From Deltaproteobacteria bacterium HGW-Deltaproteobacteria-6 (GTDB taxonomy: Bacteria > Desulfobacterota > Syntrophia > Syntrophales > Smithellaceae): a stretch of 36,459 nucleotides of DNA. Shown here piece after piece: positions 8,009 through 16,807 of this stretch (positions are counted from its first letter, which is position 1; each line of letters starts with the position of its first letter). Where the stretch lies: contig PHAT01000005.1 in NCBI GenBank assembly GCA_002840435.1, positions 1-36,459 on the forward strand, written 5' to 3'. The position numbers and the translations under genes are program-made. Under the pieces are notes generated by a model that was given only the letters and a program-made list of their open reading frames with translations, ran no database searches and was not told where the DNA came from.

Positions 8009-8685
8009 GCGTCGCCGACATGGTCAAGACTCGTGGCTACTGGGTTGTACGCATTATACCGGAGGAGTATCCCGAAAAGACTCCGTTTACACTGCAGGTG
8101 CTTGAAGCGGCTGTCAAAAACAGCTCCGTCGCCATCCGCGGATGGGATTTTCCGCACATCGATACCCATAAATCGCCAATCCGAGCGCCCAATCACATCG
8201 AACAGCCATTTGATTGGCAACACTACTTGGAACTCTGGCGGGCATACCGAAGTGGCCAGTTTGTGTCACTGTGCGGCCTGTGGAATGACTGGCGAGATAA
8301 GTCCACGTTCTGGCCACCCGACTGTACGTGGAAGAGTGGAACTCTGCTCGGTGTAGAAGACACCGTGTTTCGTGCCGTTGAGATCTATGAATTCGCGGCA
8401 CGCTGGTCAACGGCTCTAGGGCTCACAGGAAGACTTACCATCGATATGAAGCTGCAAGGGCTCACCGACCGAGCCCTCGGCCTAGGGCCGAACCGTGTTC
8501 CATTTATGCATCCCCACGTCTGCTCCGTTCAGGAATGGACATTCTCGGAGTCATACTCCGCAACCGCCCTACTCGCTGAAACGAGGTCTCTCGCAGTGCC
8601 ACCGGTGATCTCCCTATTTGAGCTCTTTGGATGGGATGTCAGCAAGGAGAGCATCCGTGGCATTCAAGCAGACTTCCGGAAGTGA
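8005..8685 (+). CDS. Unknown protein coupled to the AlbA_2 gene
   Basis: This 226-residue protein starts with GTG inside the stop codon of the previous gene. It is rich in Trp and aromatic residues (GYWVVRI, FDWQHYLELWRAYRSGQF, LWNDWRDKSTFWPP), with no signal peptide or transmembrane helix visible. I do not recognise a family. The strict coupling suggests it works with the AlbA_2 protein, perhaps as the effector or sensor of a two-gene system. No terminator is evident before repeat copy A. Confidence 0.7.
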   Translation: MSVADMVKTRGYWVVRIIPEEYPEKTPFTLQVLEAAVKNSSVAIRGWDFPHIDTHKSPIRAPNHIEQPFDWQHYLELWRAYRSGQFVSLCGLWNDWRDKSTFWPPDCTWKSGTLLGVEDTVFRAVEIYEFAARWSTALGLTGRLTIDMKLQGLTDRALGLGPNRVPFMHPHVCSVQEWTFSESYSATALLAETRSLAVPPVISLFELFGWDVSKESIRGIQADFRK

Positions 8686-8781
8686 TCCGGCGGCGCGCTC
8701 ACGTCTCAACGCTAAACGGCAAGGTGTTACTAGATCACGATCCGTAATGCCCACTTTTGATAACCTACCGTCATCAACGCT

Positions 8782-8955
8782 TTGTAAGTGACTTCAACTT
8801 CCGTTCAAATTTCATTTTTTTATCGCACCCGTGCAATTTCAAATACAAATGGAGAATTTAGGTGATCTGAGCGGATTAATGATAACGGGTTGAAACGTGC
8901 ATATGTTTAAGTCCGGTATTTTCAGGATAACGAGGTATTTGTGTCTTCCTGAAAT
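8782..8955 (+). repeat. Interspersed repeat, diverged copy A
   Basis: This copy aligns end to end with copies B and C with no net change in length (about 174 bp). It begins TTGTAAGTG as in C, shares TTTCAAATACAA in the middle and the core AATGATAACGGGTTG (8878-8892), and ends GTCTTCCTGAAAT. It lies between module 1 and the NTPase-glycosyltransferase gene. The remaining 8956-9116 holds a possible promoter. Confidence 0.65.
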
Positions 8956-8975
8956 CGATAACCCTATTGATCTTA

Positions 8976-9005
8976 TTGACATACTGGACTTCAATCGAAA
9001 ATGAT
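8976..9005 (+). promoter_or_regulatory. Possible promoter of the NTPase-glycosyltransferase gene
   Basis: TTGACA (8976-8981) and AATGAT (9000-9005) are separated by 18 nt, about 110 bp before the ATG at 9117. The -35 box is perfect and the -10 box is moderate (4 of 6). Confidence 0.4.
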
Positions 9006-9116
9006 GATAAGTGTCACACCAATTAGAAAAGCAACTACACGTTTCACCATGTCTGACGGGCTTACCGGGATGAAGGGCTACGCCGTTGGCAAATCGGTCC
9101 ACTGGAGTGCCGAACC

Positions 9117-12100
9117 ATGTCCAATAATCCTTTCGTTGTTGATCGCATATGGATTCCGAGAGGCGCTAAGATTGAATTCAGCCACGATTTCTTCGAGTCA
9201 GAAGAGGTCGCCGCTGGTGTTACACCACAAACTTACCTCAGAGGTCTCAATCCTGATATTCCGTGCATAGTTCTACTAGGTCCTCCCGGTATTGGCAAGT
9301 CAACAGAATTCGATCGAGCTGTTCAGAATGCCACTTCAATCAATTGTTCTATTGCACAAACACCGCTTCGCGGCATATCAACGTTTGATGACTTGCGCAC
9401 AATTGCCCAGTCCTTATTAGACACAACAAAAGGCCGGACGCTGTGGTTTCTCGACGGGCTTGATGAAAGTCCAGTTTCAATGCCGGTTGCGCAGCAGTGG
9501 CTGTTACAGACATTCACTTGGGCACAAGAACGATCGCCTGGCACCTTGCTGCCACGAATGAGTGTCAGAACGGCAGACTGGTCTTCCCAATTTGAAGATC
9601 AATTGCGTGAGTTGTGGAGCCGGGAAGGCGTCGAAGTCTTCGAACTGACGCCATTCACGGAATCGCAGGTACAGGCTTACGTCACTGCCACGACGCCCAG
9701 CGCGGACAGGTTCTGGGAGGCTGTCCAGGAAAGCGGTGCCACTCCTTTCGCAAGCCGTCCTATCACGCTACGAATGTTGCTGGCCGGCTTCCTACAGCAA
9801 GGTTCCTTAGCGCAAGACAAGATTTCCTTATATCGCAGAGGAATCCTTGCCCTCCTCGATGAATCAAATCTCGCACGACGCAAACTCGGTATTTATGGCG
9901 AGTTGGACGCCGACATGCGATTTGCCCTCTCGTGTCGTATAGCCGCCGCATCCGTGCTCTCGACAAAAACCCTAATTTGGGACGGCCTATATTGCGACCC
10001 GATTCCGGCCAACGCTGTCACGGTTTCTGAACTATCAGGCGGAGTCGAGCAAACACTTGGCGAGAAAGTCAATGCAAGCTCGAAGCACATTCGAGAAACA
10101 CTGAAAACCGCGCTATTTCGGCCGGTCTCTGAGGACACGTTCGACTGGAGCCATAAATCATTCGCCGAATTCCTTGCAGCGCAATACATTCGCGCTGGCA
10201 AACTTACAACCGCCGAACAGCTTGCGCTCATACGCTCTGGCCTCCCGGGCAATGATCGGATCGTTCCACAACTAAGGGAAGTAGCTGCATGGCTATGCGC
10301 CTCCAATCACGACCTTTTCCGTATATTGGTCGAAACTGAACCGGATACACTCCTTTCGAGCGACATTGCCTTAGAATCAGATATGGATCGCTTCGCTCTC
10401 GTTGCGCATTTGATCGAGAGACTCGACAGAGGTGACGCTTACGACAAATCTGAGTGGCGGGACTACTATTCTCGCCTCGACCACCCCAGATTGGCTGAAC
10501 AGATCGGCTCCGTTATCACAGCGCGTTCCGGAAATATCATTTTACGACGAACCGTCATTGACATCGCGGAAGCTTGCCTTAGAAGAGATCTATTACCGCA
10601 ACTGCGTCGGGTCGCGTTTGATGAATCCGATAACGCCCACATTAGAGCTCGAGCCACTCATGCATTAGCAAAAATCTTGAGTGATCAGGAGCGGCACGAG
10701 CTTGTTCCGCTGGCAATGAATCCGCAAAATGATCCTGATGATGAAATCAAAGGCTGGGCGCTTCAAAGCACTTGGCCGAAACATCTTTCAGCACACGAGT
10801 TGTTTGAGGCGCTTACTAAACCCCAAAATGAGTCGTTAATAGGCAGTTACGCATTCTTTCTATATCACCTCGATTTCGGCCAGCTGAACCCAGAGGGCGC
10901 ACTGGCAGCGCTCCAGTGGATAGAAGGCCAGGACCTCAAGAAGAACATATACCACTCGTTTAGGAAGCTTATTCCAAAAGCCCTAAGTGAGGTGTGGCGA
11001 AACAGCGATGATGATAGTGTTTTAGCGCGCTTGGCAGGATTTATATTGAGCAACGAGCACACTCGATCATTACTTCGCCATGAGACCGAACTTAAAAGAT
11101 TTCAAGATGAGTATCTAACAGCAGAGCCAAAGCGTCGTCAAAGACTAGTGAAAGAGGTTTTAGCTCGCGCGCCCCAAAACTGGAGTGGCGCGCGAGTGCT
11201 CACTTTTTTGCCTTGGCAAATGGTTGTTAGGTCGGATCTAACTTGGCTCGTAGACGACTTGCTACAGATAACTGGTGATGAGGATAAGCAAAAACATGTC
11301 ATCGAACTAATCGTCGCGTTAATCGACTGGCAACATTTCAATGAAATTGAATTCGTATGGGATGCTTCCGAGAAGCACCAAGGCCTAAAAGAAGCACTCA
11401 GTGCGATTTCGGCAATCTCTCTTGATTCCGACTACGCGAAATTGCAACAGGAAGATAGTAAGCGAAGCAGGGAACGAGCGAAAGCCAAACCCGAACGCGA
11501 CGCAAAGACAGTCGCCCGAGAATTGCTCAACCAGGTCGAGGGGGGTGACCTTGATGCGTTTTGGCGTTTAAACCTTGTCCTTCTCAAAAATGAGAATGGT
11601 CAGGTCGATGAGTTCACCGGCGTGCTAACCTCTGGAGCTATTTGGCCGACGTTGGAGGCCGGTGAAAAGCAGCGGGTGGTTGCAGCGGCAATCTCTTATC
11701 TCAATTCTTATCCGCTAACGCAAAACTATTTTGCCCCAAACACCCATTATAGACCTGCGGCAGCAGGGTATCGCGCTTTACGCTTACTACTCTCCGAAAA
11801 CATTGACGCCTATAGTGCAATCGCAGCCGACACCTGGGCGAAATGGGCTTTACCGATCATCAGTCTTTCGTCCAACGACAGCAACAGTGAGCGCAAAAAC
11901 CAGCAGCGGATCGCTCAAGATTGCTGCAAGCATGCACCGGCGGCGTTCCTCTCGGCACTCTCGGCTTATTTAAAAAACTCCAGCGATTTTTATCAAGTTA
12001 CCAACTTAATTGAAGACTGGCCGAACACATCGGTTTTCGATATCGTTTGGTCCGCGCTCAAGACGGCCAAAGTCGATAAGAGTATTTTCGAAAGGGTTTT

Positions 12101-14051
12101 ATCGCAGCTTCTGCCAAATTATCTCCCGGCGCTCGAAGCGGCAAAAGCTGCGCTTGAAGGCTTGAGTCCTGACTCGGACGAGTTAGCTATAACCGCCGCC
12201 GCCGAGCTGCTCAGAACGAACCCTCGCGAACATTGGGGTCGGCTGCGCGAAATAGTCTCGGCCCAGCCAGATATTGCCCGTAAGCTTATAACTGCTTTTG
12301 GCTCTGACTGGAGAAGAGATCGAGATGGAAGTGAAGAGGCTCTCCCGACGCCCATGCAGCAAGGCGAAATGTACGTATGGATCGAACACTTATTCACGCG
12401 CACACCGAAGGAGAAAGGTGCGCATTGGGTAACACCCATCGACGAGGTCTTCAATTTTCAGAGTGCTTGCTTGCGTGTGCTTACAGCATCCAGCACGAAT
12501 GAGTCCGTTAAAGCCATAGCCTGGATTACTGAACAACTACCGAGCGTCGGCTGGTTGAAATGGAGCCTTGAAGACACAAAGGAAAATCAGCGGCGACTCG
12601 GGTGGGCGCCGCTGGCTCCTAAGGCCGTTCTGGAACGAATACGACGCGAAACGATTGAGGCGCAACCGAGCAGTGATAAAGAAAAGCTTTTTGAGAAGGC
12701 GGAGGATGTCAGTCCCGAGGGCACGGCGCCGATTTTAAACGTCGTCAGTTCCTTGCCGTCGGTTGTGCCAATGCCTGAGCCAAAGGGACCTAGTCCGCAG
12801 CAACCCGAACCACTGCTCACTTTCCTCGTGGTAAACGATGAATGGTTCTCCGGCCATGGTGGAGTTTCTACGTTCAATCGTCACTTGTGCATCGCTCTCG
12901 CAAAGTTGGGTCACCGAGTCGTTTGCTTTATCCCGGAAGCAAAGGACATCGAAATTGACCAAGCGAAGAAATATGGCGTCGAAATTGTTGCCGCGTTGAA
13001 ATCACCTGGACTGACTGTTCCTCAGCTTCTCGCCATTGGGCCAAATGGAAACTTATCGCCGCCTCCTGATGTCGTCATCGGCCATGATCAAGTAACGGGC
13101 TCGGAGGCACTCGCACTTGCGCGGAGGCGGTTCAATTGTCCTTACTTGCACTTCATCCATTCGTCACCTGAAGAGCTTGAGCCCGTGAAGAGCATGGCTG
13201 GAAGTGTCGATTACCTGAAAGCCAGTAAGAAGAGGGAGCTTCAAAAATCCGTATCGTTATCATCAGATGTGGTACTTGCTGTAGGCCCATGTTTGTACCG
13301 CCACATGAGGACCGCCTTAGTTGGTGGGAATGGCGCAGCAAACGTTATTGAGGTCATACCGGGGCTAAACCCCGATCTTTTGACATTTTCGCGTCCGCAA
13401 GACGACGGATTTCAGTTGCACTGCCTACTTTCAGGACGGCTCGACGAAATAGGGGTTAAAGGAACTGAGCTATTCGTAAAGATTGCTGGCTCATTCCAAA
13501 TGCAATCTACGATTAAGGGCGTTCGTTTCATAATGCGAGGGTTCTCCGCAGAAACTATGAATTCCACTGTCGAGGAGCTACAAAAGCAGTGCGGCGCGAA
13601 GCCTTACAACATCTTCGCTAGAGAATTTACGACGGACGAGAAAGCCCTTCTGGACGAACTTAAATCTGCGACAGCGTTTCTCATGCCTTCAAAAGTTGAA
13701 GGTTTTGGTCTTACAGGTCTCGATGCCATTTCAGCCGGTATACCTATGATAGCGAGCGCAGCCAGTGGCCTGGCGCAATTGCTGGCGAGACATGCAAAAA
13801 ACTTCTCGGGAGACCTTGAACGCATCGCAATGGATGCGGTCTTGGATGTCGAACCGGATGGCGATGATGTGCTTGATAAATGGTTTGATCGACTAAAGAC
13901 AATTCTGACTAACCCAGAAAAAGCGCTTATTGAGGCTGATGATCTTCGTAAGGCCCTCGCACCGAAGGTGTCATGGACCCTCGCGGCACAAACCGTAACC
14001 GCGGCTGCGCGAAATGCATTGAAGGCACCGGGTGGCGTATTAGGCGCGTGA
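9117..14051 (+). CDS. NACHT/STAND-like NTPase fused to a C-terminal GT4-type glycosyltransferase
   Basis: This 1644-residue protein appears to have three parts. The N-terminal NTPase has Walker A GPPGIGKST (55-63), Walker B LWFLDGLDES (109-118) and the NACHT-type FDWSHKSFAEFLAAQYI (342-358). A long alpha-helical, HEAT/TPR-like region (about 360-1200) is the likely sensor or scaffold. A Pro/Glu linker leads to a GT-B glycosyltransferase (about 1232-1640) with HGGVSTFNRHLCIALAKLGHRV, LLSGRLDEIGVKGTELF and PSKVEGFGLTGLDAISAGIP. The last is the GT4 E-x7-E site with Asp at the second position (E1528, D1536). By analogy with bacterial NLR/STAND immunity, recognition of an invader would trigger NTP-driven assembly and activate the effector, here possibly a sugar transfer. 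GGAG precedes the ATG by 9 nt. Domains are seen; the immune role is inferred. Confidence 0.88.
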   Translation: MSNNPFVVDRIWIPRGAKIEFSHDFFESEEVAAGVTPQTYLRGLNPDIPCIVLLGPPGIGKSTEFDRAVQNATSINCSIAQTPLRGISTFDDLRTIAQSLLDTTKGRTLWFLDGLDESPVSMPVAQQWLLQTFTWAQERSPGTLLPRMSVRTADWSSQFEDQLRELWSREGVEVFELTPFTESQVQAYVTATTPSADRFWEAVQESGATPFASRPITLRMLLAGFLQQGSLAQDKISLYRRGILALLDESNLARRKLGIYGELDADMRFALSCRIAAASVLSTKTLIWDGLYCDPIPANAVTVSELSGGVEQTLGEKVNASSKHIRETLKTALFRPVSEDTFDWSHKSFAEFLAAQYIRAGKLTTAEQLALIRSGLPGNDRIVPQLREVAAWLCASNHDLFRILVETEPDTLLSSDIALESDMDRFALVAHLIERLDRGDAYDKSEWRDYYSRLDHPRLAEQIGSVITARSGNIILRRTVIDIAEACLRRDLLPQLRRVAFDESDNAHIRARATHALAKILSDQERHELVPLAMNPQNDPDDEIKGWALQSTWPKHLSAHELFEALTKPQNESLIGSYAFFLYHLDFGQLNPEGALAALQWIEGQDLKKNIYHSFRKLIPKALSEVWRNSDDDSVLARLAGFILSNEHTRSLLRHETELKRFQDEYLTAEPKRRQRLVKEVLARAPQNWSGARVLTFLPWQMVVRSDLTWLVDDLLQITGDEDKQKHVIELIVALIDWQHFNEIEFVWDASEKHQGLKEALSAISAISLDSDYAKLQQEDSKRSRERAKAKPERDAKTVARELLNQVEGGDLDAFWRLNLVLLKNENGQVDEFTGVLTSGAIWPTLEAGEKQRVVAAAISYLNSYPLTQNYFAPNTHYRPAAAGYRALRLLLSENIDAYSAIAADTWAKWALPIISLSSNDSNSERKNQQRIAQDCCKHAPAAFLSALSAYLKNSSDFYQVTNLIEDWPNTSVFDIVWSALKTAKVDKSIFERVLSQLLPNYLPALEAAKAALEGLSPDSDELAITAAAELLRTNPREHWGRLREIVSAQPDIARKLITAFGSDWRRDRDGSEEALPTPMQQGEMYVWIEHLFTRTPKEKGAHWVTPIDEVFNFQSACLRVLTASSTNESVKAIAWITEQLPSVGWLKWSLEDTKENQRRLGWAPLAPKAVLERIRRETIEAQPSSDKEKLFEKAEDVSPEGTAPILNVVSSLPSVVPMPEPKGPSPQQPEPLLTFLVVNDEWFSGHGGVSTFNRHLCIALAKLGHRVVCFIPEAKDIEIDQAKKYGVEIVAALKSPGLTVPQLLAIGPNGNLSPPPDVVIGHDQVTGSEALALARRRFNCPYLHFIHSSPEELEPVKSMAGSVDYLKASKKRELQKSVSLSSDVVLAVGPCLYRHMRTALVGGNGAANVIEVIPGLNPDLLTFSRPQDDGFQLHCLLSGRLDEIGVKGTELFVKIAGSFQMQSTIKGVRFIMRGFSAETMNSTVEELQKQCGAKPYNIFAREFTTDEKALLDELKSATAFLMPSKVEGFGLTGLDAISAGIPMIASAASGLAQLLARHAKNFSGDLERIAMDAVLDVEPDGDDVLDKWFDRLKTILTNPEKALIEADDLRKALAPKVSWTLAAQTVTAAARNALKAPGGVLGA

Positions 14052-14202
14052 CCGCTTTTGGTGAAACCAGCCATTAGCGATCATGCCCTTAAGGCACACA
14101 CGCCAACCAACGGCGGCCCTAAGAACGGCGTTGGCGCGCATCAAGCAAGACGTCCCTTTTAACCTTAATCCGCAGAATTGATGAATGAATCCGGCTGAGT
14201 TG

Positions 14203-14374
14203 TTGTAGGTGGATCAGCGTTCTGACAAATTTCTTTTCTTAATTGCGCCAGCACAACTTCAAATACAAGTATTAACCTTCGTTAATAAGCTTATTTTATT
14301 GATAACGGGATGTAAGGCGCAGATTTTTTAAAGTGCGTCTCTGGAAAGGCGCTGGCCTGATGTCTTCCTGAAGT
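14203..14374 (+). repeat. Interspersed repeat, copy B (about 172 bp)
   Basis: About 93% identical to copy C; the last 57 bases are identical. It contains the core ATTGATAACGGGATG (14298-14312) and a stem GGCGCA/TGCGTC that keeps pairing through a G-T wobble where copy C has GACGCA/TGCGTC. It lies just after the NTPase-glycosyltransferase gene. The preceding 14052-14202 shows no gene. Confidence 0.85.
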
Positions 14375-14431
14375 AGTTATTATTGAGTCTTTCCCGGATA
14401 TTCAACAGTTCAAATGGAAAGAGGTAAGGTG

Positions 14432-14453
14432 ACCGGAAAAAAATAAGTCCGGT
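14432..14453 (+). terminator. Weak hairpin with T-rich end
   Basis: ACCGGA/TCCGGT with a 10-nt A-rich loop is followed by TTT. It could be a weak terminator for plus-strand transcription out of repeat B. No gene was seen between 14375 and 14610. Confidence 0.3.
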
Positions 14454-14610
14454 TTTATCCGGCCTTTTGAATGTCCTGTATTGGGCGTTACGTTCACTAA
14501 CAAATGTTTAATGGCGTGCAGTTGTCGGGATTGATGATTACGGATGGGAAGAGAGCACTTTCAAATCAATCGGCCTACATAAAAGCCACGAAGAACGATT
14601 GATTGCAGAG

Positions 14611-15105
14611 CTAGGCCCACTTGGAAGATAACCCATGGATCGTCGCAGAGAGAAAACGCAACAACTCAAGCAAGAGTTGAATATCAAAGGACTTAGCTTT
14701 CCCCTCAAAGATGTACCTCCAATTCTGAAAGTCGCCATCATATGCCTGCAACGCCTCGATCAATGTCTTTGGTTTGTTCCGATATTGTTCTTGGGCGAAA
14801 CAGTTCTCCAGTCCATTTTTAATGTTTGCGTCTAGGGCGCAAAAAAGCTTTGAAGGCATATGGCCGGTCTCCAGCGGCACCTCTCGAACACGACCAAAAG
14901 CGGTAAGACCGGGCATGATTTCGGTAGGTTCCTCACAACTAAACTTAATGTTTAAAGACTTGAGGAATATTTCAAGGGCAAACGTGGCATTTACAATGGT
15001 TGGGACCGACATCCGTGAGTCTGAGAATTTATTCAAGGCTTGAGCTGCTTCATAAAAAGAGTCCGCAATGTTGAGAACGCCAAGATTAGGTATTTGCCGC
15101 ATCAT
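14611..15105 (-). CDS. HEPN-like hypothetical protein
   Basis: This is a 164-residue all-helical protein. The segment VPTIVNATFALEIFLKSLNIKF (about residues 33-54) resembles the first helices of HEPN-type proteins, where an ALExxLK pattern is common. A clear catalytic RxxxxH is not evident, so it may be a non-catalytic HEPN or only superficially similar. The ATG at 15105 is chosen because AAGGA lies 9 nt upstream; a TTG at 15111 is the longer alternative. HEPN proteins are common toxins and RNases in defence loci, but function here is inferred weakly. No antitoxin partner is visible next to it. Confidence 0.6.
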   Translation of the reverse strand: MMRQIPNLGVLNIADSFYEAAQALNKFSDSRMSVPTIVNATFALEIFLKSLNIKFSCEEPTEIMPGLTAFGRVREVPLETGHMPSKLFCALDANIKNGLENCFAQEQYRNKPKTLIEALQAYDGDFQNWRYIFEGKAKSFDIQLLLELLRFLSATIHGLSSKWA

Positions 15106-15135
15106 ATGCAATTGTCCTTTGTGAGTGGGCTGCTG

Positions 15136-15167
15136 AAGGAAGGCCGGAGCGGCCTTCCTTTTTTTTA
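15136..15167 (+). terminator. Strong rho-independent-type hairpin
   Basis: A 10-bp stem AAGGAAGGCC/GGCCTTCCTT with a 5-nt loop is followed by T8 on the plus strand. No plus-strand gene ends nearby, so it either ends an unannotated transcript or serves as a leader structure for the minus-strand HEPN-like gene, whose start is 31 bp away. Confidence 0.6.
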
Positions 15168-15399
15168 TTTTCGTATTTCTTGAATATTTTCTTTCACGGG
15201 AATCCTCTCAAATAACATGGGGATGTCTTTAATTCTTCTTTAAAGTTCTGTCTCTTGACTTTGAGGCGTGCGATGTAGTCCGACATTAAATGCGACGTAT
15301 ACCTTATACCCTTTCTTCAATTGTTTAATTTTCCTCTAGATCAAGTGTTAGTTTTTCTAGAAAATTCTTAAAAGGATTCCTGCTATGTTCCTTTTGTTC

Positions 15400-16419
15400 T
15401 TACTGTTTTTTTAGGCGTTCCTTTTCTTCTTGCTGTCTTTTATAACGTTCCCAGTTTTCATCTGCTATTTTTTTACTTTGAATTTCTTTTTTTTGTTTTT
15501 CTATTCGTTGAATTTCATCTTGCTGTTTTCTCAATTCATCTTGCTGTTTCCTCATAAGTTCTTTTTTTTCTTGCTCTTTTCTTATCCGTTCTTTTTCTTC
15601 TTGTTGTCTTTGATGTTCACTTTTTGCTTGTTCCCTTATTACTTCCTCGATTTTTTCTTTTGAGCAGACTTTTTTTAGTAAAATCATCTCCGCTGACCTA
15701 TCTTTTACGTTCGTAGGTACAATATTCGTATCAATCGTGTTTTCATATGGATTATATTCGGCTTTATAGAAAATATTTCTTACTATTTTATTAGTTTTCT
15801 TAGAACAGTTTATTTCATTCAATAATAACCATTTTACTTTGCCAAAGTTAATTTCCTGTTTACTCCAAACTTGTATAACATTGGAATCGAGCATCTTTAT
15901 ATGTTTATTATCGTAAGAGTATTTACCACTATCATCCCTTTCATAAGCAATCCATTCTCGTCCAAGATTCGCTTCTTCTTTGAGTAATCTTTCTTCTTCT
16001 TTAGCTATTCTTTCTTTTTCTTTAACTATTCTTTCTTCTTCTTTTTCAATTACCTTTTTCCGTATTTCTTCATCTCGTTTTTCTTCCTGACATAGTTTCA
16101 CTACGATTTCTTTGCGAATATAGTAATCATTTGTAACCCATTCACCCCATTTATTCTTTATTTGATTAGCCTCACGATCAATATAGAAACGTTTGTTTGG
16201 ATTGCTATCACATGAATACGTTACTCTTAGCATCACCGGTCTGTTAGTAATACAAACACCAGATGAACATGTAATGTACGGCGTACCTATTCTTATAATA
16301 TCATTGCTCTGATTTTGGAAACTAAGACCATTTAAGGGAAAGACGAAACTTATGGTCATTACAAATATAAAAAAAAATTTAATAGACTGGTTATTTCTTT
16401 TCATTCTCATTGTATTCAT
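15400..16419 (-). CDS. Exported coiled-coil protein with a surface-adhesin-E-like domain
   Basis: The 339-residue protein has an N-terminal signal (basic start, then FFFIFVMTISFVFPLNGLSF). Next comes a Cys-containing beta region (YITCSSGVCITNRP). A highly charged Glu/Lys/Arg coiled coil (about 113-150) is followed by the segment EWIAYERDDSGKYSYD to EINCSKK, which resembles surface-adhesin-E-type domains. A second Gln/Lys/Glu coiled coil ends the protein. It is likely periplasmic or surface-associated. Base composition is very AT-rich compared with module 2. Its ATG follows the stop of an upstream remnant by 1 nt (TGA-A-ATG), indicating former operon structure. Function is unknown. 15168-15399 shows no gene. 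Confidence 0.65.
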   Translation of the reverse strand: MNTMRMKRNNQSIKFFFIFVMTISFVFPLNGLSFQNQSNDIIRIGTPYITCSSGVCITNRPVMLRVTYSCDSNPNKRFYIDREANQIKNKWGEWVTNDYYIRKEIVVKLCQEEKRDEEIRKKVIEKEEERIVKEKERIAKEEERLLKEEANLGREWIAYERDDSGKYSYDNKHIKMLDSNVIQVWSKQEINFGKVKWLLLNEINCSKKTNKIVRNIFYKAEYNPYENTIDTNIVPTNVKDRSAEMILLKKVCSKEKIEEVIREQAKSEHQRQQEEKERIRKEQEKKELMRKQQDELRKQQDEIQRIEKQKKEIQSKKIADENWERYKRQQEEKERLKKQ

Positions 16420-16420
16420 T

Positions 16421-16612
16421 TCATTTTCCCTTTCGGAGCCAGGGCAACGGCGTTATGAATAGAGCTACTTTGTGGACTCGGATTTTCACTGTAATTACCA
16501 AAGTTTTTCCGGATAGTCCAGCAAGATCATGGTAAGAAATAGCATTGGGAAAATGTATGGTAACTTCTAAGGAACCATTTTTAAAGATTTCTTCCCGTAA
16601 TTCTTGGCGGAT
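16421..16612 (-). pseudogene. C-terminal remnant of an unknown gene next to repeat C
   Basis: An open frame of about 63 residues has coding character (REEIFKNGSLEVTIHFPNA, then LSGKTLVITVKIRVHK) but no start codon. Its TGA is 1 nt before the ATG of the coiled-coil gene. Reading upstream, the frame meets a stop at 16613-16615, only about 20 bp from the left edge of repeat C. The most natural reading is a gene whose 5' part was lost at the repeat boundary. Confidence 0.45.
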
Positions 16613-16634
16613 TTACATGCTTGCCACCGAACAT

Positions 16635-16807
16635 TTGTAAGTGGATCAGAGTTCTGACGAATTTCTTTTTTCTTATTGCGCCTGCACAACTTCAAATACA
16701 AGTATTCACCTTCGTTAATAAGATTATTTTATTGATAACTGGTTGTAAGACGCAGATTTTTTAAAGTGCGTCTCTGGAAAGGCGCTGGCCTGATGTCTTC
16801 CTGAAGT
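16635..16807 (+). repeat. Interspersed repeat, copy C (about 173 bp)
   Basis: This is the partner of copy B, about 93% identical with a perfect 57-base 3' end. It contains the core ATTGATAACTGGTTG (16731-16745) and a perfect 7-bp stem AGACGCA/TGCGTCT (16748-16754 with 16767-16773). It lies 421 bp upstream of the second giant NTPase. The region 16808-17227 is AT-rich with no gene seen. Confidence 0.85.

Noticed and set aside
14480-14520. GGGCGTTACG followed by CTAACAAATG resembles the ends of integron attC sites.
   Set aside because: The inner L boxes and the pairing arms of an attC are not present, and there is no IntI gene in the window.
15430-15663. Phe-rich 77-residue frame on the plus strand.
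   Set aside because: It is the antisense shadow of the Lys/Glu coiled coil, where AAA and GAA codons read as TTT and TTC.
8782-16807. Repeats A to C as a CRISPR array or retron.
   Set aside because: The copies are kilobases apart with genes between them, and no cas or reverse-transcriptase gene is present.
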